Counted from the stretch's first letter, positions 16,533 through 25,918 are shown. The stretch: 64,000 bases of DNA from Stenotrophomonas maltophilia (GCF_002138415.1 NZ_CP015612.1:1218001-1282000); one strand, 5' to 3'. Notes: a model not told the origin generated them from the letters alone. Numbers and translations are program-made.

Positions 16533-18176
16533 TTACCAGTTGCGGAAGCGCTTGGGCGGGTCGTACAGGCCGCCGGACCAGCGCACCAGATCCTTCACCG
16601 AACGTGCCGCCAGCAGGTCACGGCTGGCATCGCGCACGGAGATGCCCAGGTCATCCGGACGGCGGATCACGCCGCGGTCGCGCAGGTTCTCCACCATCGC
16701 GCGGTCGCGCCCCATGCCCACGGCGGTATAGCCGGCCACGCCGCGGATCGCCTGTTCGCGCTCCTCAGGGGTGCGGCACAAAAGCAGGTTGGCGATGCCT
16801 TCCTCGGTCAGCACATGGCTGACGTCGTCGCCGTAGATCATCACCGGCGGCAGCGGCATGTCCGCGCGTTCGGCCAGTTCCCAGGCATCCAGGCGTTCGA
16901 CGAAGGCCGGTGCCATGTGCTCGCGGAAGGTTTCCACCATCTGCACCACCAGCTTGCGGCCACGCGGCATCTCACCGGGGCGCGCGGCCTGCTGGCCGGC
17001 CTTGATCCAGGCCTCGCTGGCGTGACGGCGGCCACGTGCATCGGAGCCCATGTTCGGTGCGCCACCGAAGCCGGCGATGCGGTCGCGGGTGGCGGTGGAG
17101 CTGTTGCCCTGCAGGTCGATCTGCAGGGTGGAACCGATGAACATGTCACATGCGTACAGGCCGGCGGTCTGCGAGAACGCGCGGTTGGAGCGCATCGAGC
17201 CATCGGCGCCGGTGAAGAACACATCGCCTCGCGCGGCGATGTACTTCTCCATGCCCAGTTCCGAACCGAACGAATGCACCGATTTGACGAAGCCCGATTC
17301 GATTGCCGGAATCAGTGCCGGGTGTGGGTTCAACGCCCAGTGTTGGCAGATCTTTCCCTTCAAGCCGAGCGATTCGGCGTAGGTCGGCAGCAGCAGCTCG
17401 ATGGCGGCGGTGTCGAAGCCGATGCCATGATTGAGGCGGTTCACGCCGTACTCGGCGTAGATGCCCTTGATCGCCATCATCGCCATCAGCACCTGGATCT
17501 CGGAGATCTGTGCCGGGTCTCGGGTGAACAGCGGTTCGATGTGGTTCGGCTTCGGCGCCTGCACCACGAAGTTGACCCAGTCAGCCGGAATGTCGACGCG
17601 GGGGAGGGTGTCGACGATCTCGTTGACCTGGGCGATGACGATGCCGCCACCGAAGGCGGTTGCTTCGACGATTACCGGCGTGTCTTCGGTGTTGGGGCCG
17701 GTGTAGAGGTTGCCGTGGCGGTCGGCAGCCTGTGCGGCGACCAGCGCTACGCGGGGCGTGAGGTCGATGAAGTAGCGGCCGAACAGTTCCAGGTAGGTGT
17801 GGATGGCACCGATCTGGATGCGCCCTTCGGCCACCAGGTTGGCCAGCCGCACCGATTGCGGGCCGGAGAACGAGAAGTCCAGCTTCGAGGCGATGCCGCG
17901 TTCGAACACATCCAGGTGCGAGGGCAGCGACAGCACCGACTGCACCATGTGCAGGTCATGCACCCGCGCGGGATCGAGGTCAGCCAGGCACTGGGCGAGG
18001 AAGTCGGCCTGCTTCTGGTTGTTGCCTTCCAGGCAGACCTTGTCGCCCGGCTCCAGCAGTGCGTGCAGCAGCTCGCCCACGTCGGTGGCGGCGACCTCAC
18101 GTCCCCGGGCCCACGGCGCGGCACGTTCCAGGCGGGCCTGGCGGCTGCGTTCCAACGTATCCCAGCTCGGGTTCAT
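16533..18176 (-). CDS. mdcA: Malonate decarboxylase alpha subunit, acetyl-ACP:malonate ACP transferase
   Basis: 547 residues of the MdcA/CoA-transferase family. It swaps the ACP from acetate to malonate, so malonyl-ACP is regenerated on each turn. The N-terminus MNPSWDTLERSRQ and internal CLEGNNQKQADFLAQ, GFGGAPNMGSDARGRRH and YGDDVSHVLTEEGIANLLLC are characteristic. It is the first gene of the operon. The ATG at 18176 was chosen because the family starts at this sequence and a paired AT-rich site lies only about 30 bp upstream. Confidence 0.94.
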   Translation of the reverse strand: MNPSWDTLERSRQARLERAAPWARGREVAATDVGELLHALLEPGDKVCLEGNNQKQADFLAQCLADLDPARVHDLHMVQSVLSLPSHLDVFERGIASKLDFSFSGPQSVRLANLVAEGRIQIGAIHTYLELFGRYFIDLTPRVALVAAQAADRHGNLYTGPNTEDTPVIVEATAFGGGIVIAQVNEIVDTLPRVDIPADWVNFVVQAPKPNHIEPLFTRDPAQISEIQVLMAMMAIKGIYAEYGVNRLNHGIGFDTAAIELLLPTYAESLGLKGKICQHWALNPHPALIPAIESGFVKSVHSFGSELGMEKYIAARGDVFFTGADGSMRSNRAFSQTAGLYACDMFIGSTLQIDLQGNSSTATRDRIAGFGGAPNMGSDARGRRHASEAWIKAGQQAARPGEMPRGRKLVVQMVETFREHMAPAFVERLDAWELAERADMPLPPVMIYGDDVSHVLTEEGIANLLLCRTPEEREQAIRGVAGYTAVGMGRDRAMVENLRDRGVIRRPDDLGISVRDASRDLLAARSVKDLVRWSGGLYDPPKRFRNW

Positions 18177-18202
18177 CGACCGGCTTCCGATTGGTGTCGA
18201 TG

Positions 18203-18219
18203 TAATTACGGCATAATTA
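18203..18219 (-). promoter_or_regulatory. Paired TAATTA site before mdcA, candidate MdcY operator/promoter
   Basis: TAATTA occurs at 18203-18208 and 18214-18219, with centres 11 bp apart, in an otherwise GC-rich gap 27 bp before the mdcA ATG. Each half is self-complementary, which suits a dimeric GntR protein, and the site probably overlaps a -10 region. No strong -35 is obvious. Assignment to the local GntR regulator is inference. Confidence 0.5.
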
Positions 18220-18254
18220 TGATGGGCGTGCAACCCGCGGTGCAGCAAATGAAA

Positions 18255-18276
18255 GGGCCCGCACAGATGCGGGCCC
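18255..18276 (-). terminator. Hairpin terminator after the TonB receptor gene
   Basis: GGGCCCGCA and TGCGGGCCC form a 9-bp perfect stem around a 4-nt loop. On the minus strand it is followed by TTTCATTT, a broken T-tract. Confidence 0.7.
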
Positions 18277-18285
18277 ATTCAGGTA

Positions 18286-18341
18286 GGCCACGACCGTGGG
18301 TCGTGGCGGAGGGCGTGCCGACCAACAGTCGGCACCCACCA
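18286..18341. repeat. Two GTAG-like palindromes
   Basis: GGCCACGACCGTGGGTCGTGGC (18287-18308) and GTGCCGACCAACAGTCGGCAC (18316-18336) are adjacent palindromes of the SMAG-like class, between the receptor stop and the terminator hairpin. Confidence 0.7.
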
Positions 18342-18362
18342 GGCACTACCGTTTCTGGTGGC

Positions 18363-20555
18363 TCAGAACTTCCAGCGCAGGCTGGCCGACACGAAGCGCG
18401 GTTCGCCGTAGTTGTTGTAGTCCAGATTCGCCCAGTAGGTCTTGTCCAGTGCGTTGCGCACGCTCAGGGTTGCCGTCCAGTTGTCGCTGATGCGGTAGTT
18501 GGCGTTGAACTGGACCAGCATGTAGGCCGGCTGGTTCACCGTCACCGTGCCGCCCAGCGGGTAGGCGATGTTGTAGCCCTGCACCTTGCTCTGCCACTGC
18601 ACGCCACCGCCAACGCTCAGGCGTTCCAGCGCACCGCGCAGCTGCAGCTGGGTGTTGAGCTGCAACAGATCCTCCGGCGGGTTGGCGTACAGCAGATCGG
18701 TGGCGGCGCGGGTGACCTTGACGTGGGTATAGCTGGCATTGACCGTCCAGCCCGGCAGGATCTCGCCATTGACGTCCATCTCCCAACCGCGCGCCTTGGT
18801 GCCGTTGACGCCGACGTAGGCGGAGGTGCCATCGCTCAGCGAACCCTCCGGCACGCCCATGTCACGCACCGCGTAGTTGTCCTGCTTGGCTTCGAACACG
18901 GCGGCATTGGCGGTGAGGCGGCCGTCCAGCCACTGCGTCTTGATGCCCGCTTCCAGGTTCGAGCCCTGTACTGGCGCCAGCAGGTTCTCGTTGCGGTCCT
19001 TGAAGTTCTGCGGGTTGAAGATCTCGGTGTAGCTGGCGTACGCCGAGACGTTCGGCGTGATGTCGTAGACCAGGCCCACGTACGGGGTGACTTCATCACT
19101 CACCTTGTATGCACCGCTGGTGCCGGTGTAGGCGCCTGCGGCGTTGTAGGAGCGGCTGAGGGTTTCCCAGCGGCTCAGGCGTGCGCCGGCAATCAGCGAC
19201 AGCGGATCGGCCAGGCGCAGGCGGGTGGCCAGGTAGATGCCACTCTGCGTGGTCTTGGCCACGCGGCGCGCGCCGGTACGGCGGTAGGTGACCTCGGAGA
19301 TATCGCCGTTCCAGCTGTACACGTTGGGAATGTAGTAGCAGCGCTCGCCGCCGCAGCGTGCCCAGTCGTTCGGGAAGTTCAGTGCCAGGGTGTTGGTGGT
19401 GCCTTCAAGATCCGACCACTGCGCACCGAGGGTGACATCGTGGTCGCGGCCCAACAGATCGAAACTGCCGGTCAGGTAGGCATCGACATTGCGGCGGGTG
19501 TCTTTTGAATCACCGGCGGCGGCACGCAGGTAGATGCCCGAACCGGTCACCGGGTCCGGGTTGCCGGTGCCGTACAGGCGCACGTTCTGCACGTTGCCAC
19601 GGGTGTAGGCGGTGTTGATCTTCAGCAGCCAGTTGTCACCGAAGCGCTGTTCCAGGTTGGCGAACGCGGTGTTGCTTTCGCGCTTCCAGTAGCTCCACTT
19701 CGGCGACAGGTTGGTCGAACGCGGCAGGTGCGCGAAGTTGCCCTGGTTGTCGAAGAACGGCACGGTGCCCCAGGTAGAGCCGGTGGGGTTGTTGTCCTGG
19801 CTCTGGTAACCGAGGGTGATCGTGGTGCTGTCGGTGACGTCGCCTTCCAGCACGGCCATGCCGGCCATCTTGTTCTCGTCGTAACGGTCGTAGTACAGGC
19901 CACGATCGGTGTAGGCGGCGATCACACGGCTGCGGAAGCGGCCGTCGGCGGTCAGCGGTGCGGTCACGTCGGCCTCCATGCGACGGTAATCCCAGCTGCC
20001 GGCGCTGACTGCGAACGACGCATCGAATTCCTTGCCCGGGCGCTTGCGCAGCAGGTTGACCGTGGCCGAGGGCACGCCGGCGCCGCTGAGCAGGCCGTTG
20101 GCACCGCGGATCACTTCGATGCGGTCGTAGAAGGCGGTGTCGTACTCCTGGTTGGTGGAGCCGCTGTAGGTGGGAATGCCATCGACCTGGAAGTCGGTGA
20201 TGGCAAAGCCACGCGCGTAGTACAGCGGGCGCTGCGTGTCATAGAAGGACACGCTGACGCCGGTGACGTTGCGCATCACATCGTTGATGCTGAACAGCGA
20301 CTCGTCCTGCAGGCGCTTCAGGCTGATCGCAGTGGCCGACTGCGGGGTTTCCTGCAGCGTGATCGGCAGGCGGGTGGTGCTGGATGGCGGAGCGGACTGC
20401 TCGGCACGCACACTGACACGGTCCAGGGTCTTGGCATCGGTTGAGCCGTCGGCGGAAGCAAACGCGCTGGGCGCCGCCAGCAGGGACAGCGACGAAAGCA
20501 GGGCAGCCGGCAGCAGCGCGCGGCGGGGCAGGCGGTTACGGAGGGGCAGGGACAT
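18363..20555 (-). CDS. TonB-dependent siderophore receptor
   Basis: 730 residues. The signal peptide covers about 1-33 (ending AFA-SADG). The plug domain runs from LPITLQETPQSATAIS through YYARGFAITDFQVDGIP, IEVIRGANGLLSGAG and NLLRKRPGKE, motifs typical of FpvA/FhuE/ferripyoverdine-type receptors. The beta-barrel ends in ...SASLRWKF with a terminal Phe for BAM insertion. The start MSLPLRNRLPRR was chosen for the signal peptide; an earlier ATG adds 28 residues with no signal character. The ligand is unknown and no siderophore synthesis genes are nearby, so it may take foreign ferrisiderophores. Confidence 0.93.
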   Translation of the reverse strand: MSLPLRNRLPRRALLPAALLSSLSLLAAPSAFASADGSTDAKTLDRVSVRAEQSAPPSSTTRLPITLQETPQSATAISLKRLQDESLFSINDVMRNVTGVSVSFYDTQRPLYYARGFAITDFQVDGIPTYSGSTNQEYDTAFYDRIEVIRGANGLLSGAGVPSATVNLLRKRPGKEFDASFAVSAGSWDYRRMEADVTAPLTADGRFRSRVIAAYTDRGLYYDRYDENKMAGMAVLEGDVTDSTTITLGYQSQDNNPTGSTWGTVPFFDNQGNFAHLPRSTNLSPKWSYWKRESNTAFANLEQRFGDNWLLKINTAYTRGNVQNVRLYGTGNPDPVTGSGIYLRAAAGDSKDTRRNVDAYLTGSFDLLGRDHDVTLGAQWSDLEGTTNTLALNFPNDWARCGGERCYYIPNVYSWNGDISEVTYRRTGARRVAKTTQSGIYLATRLRLADPLSLIAGARLSRWETLSRSYNAAGAYTGTSGAYKVSDEVTPYVGLVYDITPNVSAYASYTEIFNPQNFKDRNENLLAPVQGSNLEAGIKTQWLDGRLTANAAVFEAKQDNYAVRDMGVPEGSLSDGTSAYVGVNGTKARGWEMDVNGEILPGWTVNASYTHVKVTRAATDLLYANPPEDLLQLNTQLQLRGALERLSVGGGVQWQSKVQGYNIAYPLGGTVTVNQPAYMLVQFNANYRISDNWTATLSVRNALDKTYWANLDYNNYGEPRFVSASLRWKF

Positions 20556-20670
20556 GGTGGGCTCGAGGCTTGGAAGCGGGGAAGGGCGGCAACAGTCGTC
20601 CAGCACCCGGGGCGGCGGCTTCGGGCACAGCAGGTCCATCTGGGAAGGGCGCGGTCACTGCGCAGGACGC

Positions 20671-20697
20671 AAATGTAAATAATTCTTAACAACATTA
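20671..20697 (-). promoter_or_regulatory. AT-rich promoter region of the TonB receptor, possible Fur control
   Basis: A 27-bp AT-rich island with AATGT and ACATT arms about 115 bp before the receptor ATG, in a GC-rich gap. Iron-receptor genes are commonly Fur-repressed, but the match to the classical GATAATGATAATCATTATC box is poor, so only the promoter position is suggested. Confidence 0.35.
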
Positions 20698-20747
20698 CAA
20701 TTCGCGTCATCGTGCATAGGCTTTCCGGCGCAGAGCAGTGGCGGGCC

Positions 20748-20843
20748 GGGGGCGGATCCCGTTGCCGTAGGCAATGGGCTCTGACCCCATCATCGGTGCC
20801 CAAGCGCGGATCAGAGCCGTCCCGTGCGGGAGGGATCCGGCCC
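20748..20843. repeat. GGATCC/GGCTC repeat, inverted pair (copies 2 and 3)
   Basis: 20748-20788 reads GGGGGCGGATCCCGTTGCC ... GGGCTCTGACCCC. 20806-20843 is a diverged copy in reverse order (GGATCAGAGCC ... GGATCCGGCCC). Same family as 5935. They occupy much of the 357-bp gap between the receptor and mqo, which holds no gene. Confidence 0.7.
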
Positions 20844-20861
20844 GCAGCCCTGCAAACGCGA

Positions 20862-20883
20862 ACGGCCACCCGAAGGTGGCCGT
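20862..20883 (-). terminator. Hairpin terminator after mqo
   Basis: ACGGCCACC and GGTGGCCGT pair with a CGAA loop. The minus strand continues TCGCGTTTGC, a weak T-tract. It lies 30 bp beyond the mqo stop. Confidence 0.6.
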
Positions 20884-20912
20884 CCGTGTCTGCTGCAGGG
20901 AATCTGCCGGGC

Positions 20913-22601
20913 TTACAGCGCCTGCAGTTCCTCGTTGGCGTTGCGCTTTTCCTTGGCCGGCGCCGGCACTACCGCCGGGGCAGGAGCCGCCGCATTGGCG
21001 TCCACCGGCACCTCCAGGTACGGCAGGTGCAGGGTCTGGCTGGTCAGCGTACGGATCTCGTTCACCAGCGCGGCGCTGTCGTTGAGCTTGCGCCCGTACG
21101 ACGGGACGATCTCGCGCAGGCGGGTTTCCCAGCCCGCCTTCATCTGGTCCGGGAAGGCCTTGGCCATCAGGTCCAGCATGATCGGCGGCGAGGTCGACGC
21201 ACCCGGCGAGGCGCCAAGCAGGGCGGCGATGGTGTGGTCCTTGTCGGTCACGATCTCGGTACCGAACTGCAGCACCGGGCCCTTCAGCGGATCACGCTTG
21301 ATGATCTGCACGCGCTGGCCGGCGGTGACCAGCTTCCAGTCACCCGGCTTGGCATTGGGGAAGTACTTGACCAGCTCGGCCTGGCGGTCGGCATCGTTCA
21401 GGCGCGCCTGGCCCATCAGGTACTGCACCAGGTCCAGGTTGTCCTTGCCCACTTCCAGCATCGGGCCGACGTTGTTGTGGTTCACCGACGAGTACAGGTC
21501 CCACCACGAGCCGTGCTTGAGGAACTTGGTGCTGTACAGCGCGAATGGCCCGAACAGGACCACCGGCTTGCCATCCAGCTTGCGCGCATCCAGGTGCGGC
21601 ACCGACATCGGCGGCGAACCGGTTTCGGCCATGCCGTAGGCCTTCACGCTGTGGCGCGAGGTCACGTCCTGGCCCTGGAAGGCGAGGAACTGGCCGCCGA
21701 CCGGGAAGCCGGCGTAGTCCTTCGATTCCGGAATGCCGGACATCTGCAGCAGCTTCAGCGCGGCGCCACCGGCACCGATGAACACGAAGCGGGTGTGGGT
21801 GGTGGTCTCGGTGCCGGCCTTGAGGTCCTTCACCGTCACGTTCCAGCTCTTGTCGGCGTTCTGCCGCAGCGCGCTCACTTCGTGGTTGAGGTGCAGGCTG
21901 AAGTTCGGGCTGCGCTGCAGGCCAGTGGTCAGCTGGCGGGTGATCACACCGAAGTTGACGTCGGTGCCCAGCGGCATCCAGGTCGCGGCGACCTTCTGCT
22001 TCGGGTCACGGCCTTCCATCAGCAGCGGCGCCCACTGCTTGATCTGTGCCGGATCCTCGGAGTACTGCATGCCGTAGAACAGCGGATTCTTCACCAGGGC
22101 CTGCTGGCGCTTGTGCAGGTAGGCGATGTTGTCATCACCCCAGACGAAGCTCATGTGCGGGGTCGGGTTGATGAAGTCGCTGGGCTGGCTCAGCCGGCCT
22201 TCCTTCACCTGGTGCGACCAGAACTGGCGCGAGACCTCGAACGATTCGGCAATGCCGACCGCGCGCTTGGTCTCGATGCTGCCGTCGGGCAGTTCCGGGG
22301 TGTAGTTCAGTTCGGCGAACGCCGAATGGCCGGTGCCGGCGTTGTTCCAGCCGTCGGAGCTTTCACCGGCGACGCCGTCGAGGCGTTCGTAGACCTGGAT
22401 GTTCCAGTCCGGCTGCAGTTCCTGCAGGTAGGTGGCCAGGGTGATGCTCATGATGCCGGCGCCGACCAGCACAACATCGACGGGCTTGTCGTTGCTGGCG
22501 GCGGGCACCGAGCGCTGGGTCAGCGGCCAGTACAGGAACAGCGCGGCGGCCAGCAACAGCAGCACGAGCAGGGCGAGCAGGGCCTTGCCAAATTTCTTCA
22601 T
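20913..22601 (-). CDS. mqo: Malate:quinone oxidoreductase
   Basis: 562 residues. It oxidises malate to oxaloacetate and passes electrons to quinone. The FAD-binding GxGxxS-type motif is [20 protein letters not shown] near residue 45, followed by [20 protein letters not shown] and [12 protein letters not shown]. An N-terminal hydrophobic stretch (about 8-28) precedes the FAD domain and should anchor or export the protein, as in some gammaproteobacterial Mqo. The C-terminus ends in an Ala/Pro-rich tail. The start [12 protein letters not shown] was chosen because it opens the hydrophobic segment. Confidence 0.94.
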   Translation of the reverse strand: MKKFGKALLALLVLLLLAAALFLYWPLTQRSVPAASNDKPVDVVLVGAGIMSITLATYLQELQPDWNIQVYERLDGVAGESSDGWNNAGTGHSAFAELNYTPELPDGSIETKRAVGIAESFEVSRQFWSHQVKEGRLSQPSDFINPTPHMSFVWGDDNIAYLHKRQQALVKNPLFYGMQYSEDPAQIKQWAPLLMEGRDPKQKVAATWMPLGTDVNFGVITRQLTTGLQRSPNFSLHLNHEVSALRQNADKSWNVTVKDLKAGTETTTHTRFVFIGAGGAALKLLQMSGIPESKDYAGFPVGGQFLAFQGQDVTSRHSVKAYGMAETGSPPMSVPHLDARKLDGKPVVLFGPFALYSTKFLKHGSWWDLYSSVNHNNVGPMLEVGKDNLDLVQYLMGQARLNDADRQAELVKYFPNAKPGDWKLVTAGQRVQIIKRDPLKGPVLQFGTEIVTDKDHTIAALLGASPGASTSPPIMLDLMAKAFPDQMKAGWETRLREIVPSYGRKLNDSAALVNEIRTLTSQTLHLPYLEVPVDANAAAPAPAVVPAPAKEKRNANEELQAL

Positions 22602-22795
22602 GGGGGCGGGATCGTTGGCGGAGGGGAGGAGTTCAGGATGCGCATGGGGCAGGGAAAGGGCGTGAAGAAACAACGCCTTGCAGCATCCATCCGCGATTCT
22701 AACCGGATCCGGTCCGTTTTTGATGCAACGCAGCATCCGACGTTTCGCGGCCCTGTCACGTGAGCGGCGGGCCCGGCCTGGCGATCGTAGCCCCA

Positions 22796-22820
22796 GTAGC
22801 GCCAGGCCATGCCTGGCGAC
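22796..22820. repeat. GTAG-type palindrome
   Basis: GTAGCGCCAGGCCATGCCTGGCGAC: a CGCCAGGC/GCCTGGCG stem with a GTAG head, of the SMAG class, next to the stop codon of the acetyltransferase gene. Confidence 0.7.
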
Positions 22821-22828
22821 GCCTTCAA

Positions 22829-23275
22829 TCAGACCAGCTCCAGAATCTCGTCGCCGGCCTCATCAATCTCGCCGGTCGGGCGCCAGCCCAGGCGCCGGTA
22901 GAAGCCATGCGAGCGCGAACGCGGGTCGGCCGAGCAGGCCAGGAACAGCCGGGCATGGCCGGCATCGCGGGTCAGGCTCACCACCTCCTGCAGCAGCTGG
23001 CGGCCGATGCCGCGGCCCTCGTACTCCGGCAGCAGCGCCAGCACCAGCACCTCGCCGCTGTCGCGGTCGGCGAAGCAGTAACCGGCCATGCGCTCGCCCT
23101 CCCAGGCGACGCGGCCGATCGAATCGCCCTGGGCGATGCCGGCCGCCCAGCTTTCCGGCGTGATGCCCAGCTCCGCCAGCTGGGCGGCACTGAAGGCGTT
23201 CTGGCGGGTGCGTCCGCGCAGGTCGATGCAGGCGGCGGCATCTTCGGGGCGCGCGTCGCGCAGGTACACGGGCAT
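22829..23275 (-). CDS. GNAT-family N-acetyltransferase
   Basis: 148 residues. The acetyl-CoA motif A is [20 protein letters not shown], with the C-terminal [14 protein letters not shown]. The acceptor is unknown. AAGGA lies 8 nt before the chosen ATG ([12 protein letters not shown]), favouring it over an ATG three codons upstream. Monocistronic; flanked by repeats on both sides. Confidence 0.85.
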   Translation of the reverse strand: MPVYLRDARPEDAAACIDLRGRTRQNAFSAAQLAELGITPESWAAGIAQGDSIGRVAWEGERMAGYCFADRDSGEVLVLALLPEYEGRGIGRQLLQEVVSLTRDAGHARLFLACSADPRSRSHGFYRRLGWRPTGEIDEAGDEILELV

Positions 23276-23365
23276 GCCGGACATCCTTGTAATGGTCGGC
23301 CCGCCAGTATCCGCATCGCGCATGGACTCGGTGTGTAGGCTTGATGGAGGTCCGATGGAGCCCCG

Positions 23366-23392
23366 AAAAAGGGGACGGAGGGGATTAAGTCG
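23366..23392 (+). repeat. 27-bp AAAAAGGGGACGGAGGGG repeat, first copy
   Basis: A 27-bp sequence, AAAAAGGGGACGGAGGGG plus ATTAAGTCG, is identical to the reverse complement of 29770-29796 in this window. It lies between the acetyltransferase and TPR genes. No transposase is nearby. Confidence 0.8.
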
Positions 23393-23479
23393 CTATCGGC
23401 CCAGCTACTCCATGGCCGGGGCTCGACAACTCCCGACTTCCAGGCGCTGCATTCCCAACGCTTGGCTGCCCTGGTGGTA

Positions 23480-23914
23480 TCAAGGCGAAGTGAGGCCCTG
23501 TTGCCGCAGCAAGGCAAGATACTTCGCACGATCATCGTCAGCGTCGAATATGTCCTCGCCATCCAATGCATACGCCCTGAGCAGGTACTCAAGGGCCCGA
23601 TCCCGCTGCCCCAGAAGTTCGTTGCATTGGCCAACGCGATACAGAATGAAGGGATTGGCATGCCCGTCCGGACCATTCAACGCATCCATGAAGTACTTCA
23701 GGGCCGCCGGCGCGTCACCGGAAAGAAAGCTCGCGTCTCCAAGTGAGGCGCAGAGCCACGTGTAGGCCTCCCAATCCTTGGCAGGAGCTGGCAACGCGTC
23801 TAAAGCCTCCAGCCAGCACCGAGTCGCGCCAGCATGGTCACCGGCATCCATGCGGACGTTTCCCTGCTCCGAGAGATCAGTGACCCGCTCATAGATTTCG
23901 TCAGGAAGCTCCAT
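23480..23914 (-). CDS. Small tetratricopeptide-repeat protein
   Basis: 144 residues. Helical repeats with TPR spacing are visible: LSEQGNVRMDAGDHAGATRC, LGDASFLSGDAPAALKYF and RVGQCNELLGQRDRALEYLL. No signal peptide, so cytoplasmic. Similar stand-alone TPR proteins (MELPDEIYERV... start) occur widely and sometimes beside toxin genes, but no toxin is seen here. Role unknown. Confidence 0.8.
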   Translation of the reverse strand: MELPDEIYERVTDLSEQGNVRMDAGDHAGATRCWLEALDALPAPAKDWEAYTWLCASLGDASFLSGDAPAALKYFMDALNGPDGHANPFILYRVGQCNELLGQRDRALEYLLRAYALDGEDIFDADDDRAKYLALLRQQGLTSP

Positions 23915-24074
23915 TCGGTTTGACTCACAGTTGACAAGCCTTCCAGCCTACGTAAAACAAGTGCATCTGTCGGCTGGCAATGGCGCGATCTGGTGTCGCG
24001 ATCGCCTCGGATTTTGACTGCGCGAGCCGAAAATCCATGCCGACCAACGTCTACATCCGCCCGGATAGGCCAGC

Positions 24075-24980
24075 TCAGCGCTTGCGCCGGATCAGCGCGG
24101 AGGAGGCATCCAGCACCGCGCGGGTCAGCAGCGCCATGGTCTGCACGTCGCCCTTCCAGTGCTGCCAGTACAGCGGCACGTCTTCCCACGCGCGCTGGCG
24201 TACGTAGACCAGGCGGCCGGCGTCCAGGTGCCGTTTGACCAGCGGCAATGGGTTCATGGTCCAGCCCATGCCGCCCAGGTTGGCCTGCACGAACGCGCGG
24301 GTGGAGGGAATCCACCAGGTCGGTGCGGTGCTCGCCAGGTCATCGCCGGCCATGCGCCGGGCAAAGCGCGACTGCATTTCGTCCTTGCGGTTGAACACCA
24401 GCACCGGGGCCTGCGCCAGTGCCTGTGCAGTCACGCCCTTGGCGAAGTGGCGTTCGCGGAATTCGGGGGTACAGGTGGCGGCGTAGCGGATGCTGCCCAG
24501 CGCGTGGATCTGGCAGCCCTGCACCGGCTCGTCCAGCGTGGTCACCGCACCCAGTACGGTGCCCTGGCGCAGCAGTTCGACGGTGTGGTCCTGGTCCTCC
24601 ACGCGCAGGTCCAGGGTGGTGCCGGTGTTCTGTGCGAACTGCGAGGCGGCCTGCGGGAACCAGGTTTCCAGGCTGTCGTGGTTCACCGCCACCGGGATGC
24701 TGGCCTGGGGTAGGTCTTCGTCGGCCAGGCCCATCCGGTGCAGCGCGTCGTGCTCGAGCAGGGCAGTCTGCTCGGCCAGCTGCACCAGCACCTGGCCCTC
24801 GGCGGTGGCGGTGGCCGGGGTGCCGCGCTTGACCAGCAGGCGACCGACCCGGTCTTCCAGTGCCTTGACCCGCTGCGAGATGGCCGAGGGCGTGACATTC
24901 AGCGACTGCGCGGCGCGGTCGAAGCTGCCTTCGCGGATTACCGCGGCCAAGGCGCGCAGCTGGGCATGGTCGATACGCAT
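24075..24980 (-). CDS. argP: LysR-family regulator ArgP
   Basis: 301 residues. The N-terminal helix-turn-helix is LRALAAVIREGSFDRAAQSL followed by VTPSAISQRVKALEDRVG, as in ArgP (IciA/LysG). The C-terminal half is the LysR effector domain. ArgP activates the argO exporter in response to arginine, with lysine as opposing ligand in E. coli. It is transcribed away from argO with 137 bp between the start codons, the standard arrangement. Confidence 0.9.
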   Translation of the reverse strand: MRIDHAQLRALAAVIREGSFDRAAQSLNVTPSAISQRVKALEDRVGRLLVKRGTPATATAEGQVLVQLAEQTALLEHDALHRMGLADEDLPQASIPVAVNHDSLETWFPQAASQFAQNTGTTLDLRVEDQDHTVELLRQGTVLGAVTTLDEPVQGCQIHALGSIRYAATCTPEFRERHFAKGVTAQALAQAPVLVFNRKDEMQSRFARRMAGDDLASTAPTWWIPSTRAFVQANLGGMGWTMNPLPLVKRHLDAGRLVYVRQRAWEDVPLYWQHWKGDVQTMALLTRAVLDASSALIRRKR

Positions 24981-25117
24981 CGAATTAAGTTCCGCTAATG
25001 TTGGTTTAGGAAGTTTAGCTCGTCTTTTTCATGTTGCAGCGCGACAATGGCGCTCGTTCCGGTGCTGTCCGCCTTCGCGAGGCACCGTCCCCCAAGCAAG
25101 TAAAGGCAGTGAATCCC
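24981..25117. promoter_or_regulatory. argP-argO divergent control region
   Basis: The 137-bp gap is locally AT-rich near argP (ATTAAGTTCCGCTAATGTTG, GGTTTAGGAAGTTTAGCTCG). ArgP should bind here to activate argO and repress itself, by analogy with E. coli and Corynebacterium LysG-LysE. No precise operator was defined. Confidence 0.5.
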
Positions 25118-25753
25118 ATGTTCTCGGTCATCTCCGCCAGCACCGGCCTCGGTGCCTGGTTCTCTGGTGCAGCTACTGGCATCGGCCTGTTCGCCGTGGT
25201 CGGGGCCCAGAGCGCCTTCATTCTGCGTCAGGGCATCCTGCGCAAGCACATCGTGCCGGTGGTTGCCACCTGTGCGGCCATCGATGCGATCTTCATCTTC
25301 GCCAGCGTGGCCGGCCTGCGCACGCTCACCTCGGCGCTGCCGTGGCTGACCACCGCCGTGTTGTGGACCGGCGTGGCGTTCCTGGCCTGGTACGCGATGA
25401 AGTCGGCACGCCGTGCGATTGCCGGTGGCGGCGGCATGGGCGAGGCTGACAGCGACGACGGCAGCCGCCGCGCGGTGCTGATGGCTGCGGTCGGCTTCTC
25501 GCTGATCAACCCGCACTTCTGGCTGGACATGATGGTGATCGGCTCGATCGCGGAGAACTTCGGCAACGCCCGCATGGCCTTCGCCGCGGGTGTGGTGACT
25601 GCCAGCTGCCTGTGGCTGACCGCGCAGGGCCTGGGTGCGCGCCTGCTGGCGCCGCTGTTCACCAAGCCCAGTACCTGGCGCGTGCTCGACGGCACCATCG
25701 CGGTGATCCTCAGCATCCTGGCCCTTACGTTGGCGGTGCGCGGGGTTCACTGA
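25118..25753 (+). CDS. argO: LysE/ArgO-type basic amino acid exporter
   Basis: 211 residues with six hydrophobic helices. The signature GLFAVVGAQSAFILRQGI near the N-terminus and SLINPHFWLDMMVIGSIAE in the second half are the LysE-family motifs. It exports arginine (and perhaps lysine). The start MFSVISASTG was chosen because the family begins just before this helix; an upstream in-frame ATG adds 29 unlikely residues. A strong terminator follows. Confidence 0.92.
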   Translation: MFSVISASTGLGAWFSGAATGIGLFAVVGAQSAFILRQGILRKHIVPVVATCAAIDAIFIFASVAGLRTLTSALPWLTTAVLWTGVAFLAWYAMKSARRAIAGGGGMGEADSDDGSRRAVLMAAVGFSLINPHFWLDMMVIGSIAENFGNARMAFAAGVVTASCLWLTAQGLGARLLAPLFTKPSTWRVLDGTIAVILSILALTLAVRGVH

Positions 25754-25806
25754 CCCGGCGCACGCCCCCGAACCCACGTCCTGACTCTCTCTCCAAGGTA
25801 GTGGTA

Positions 25807-25839
25807 ACGACGGCACCGGCAACGGTGCCGTCGTTTTTT
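25807..25839 (+). terminator. Rho-independent terminator after argO
   Basis: ACGACGGCACC and GGTGCCGTCGT form an 11-bp perfect stem with a 6-nt loop, followed by TTTTTT. Confidence 0.93.
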
Positions 25840-25918
25840 GTGCGCCACTGGCGGGGCGGGCGGTGGCGTGCCTAGAATCGGCCAGCCGGGACAAGGGGTC
25901 CAGGCAGGGGGGAGAAGG

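Noticed and set aside
16521..19508. 995-codon plus-strand open frame opposite mdcA and the TonB receptor
   Set aside because: It is a shadow of two real genes; composition is low-complexity Gly/Val/His/Gln, no domain, and it crosses both a terminator hairpin and repeats.
20671..20697. Classical Fur box before the TonB receptor
   Set aside because: AT-rich and partly symmetric, but alignment to the 19-bp Fur consensus is poor; kept only as a low-confidence promoter region.
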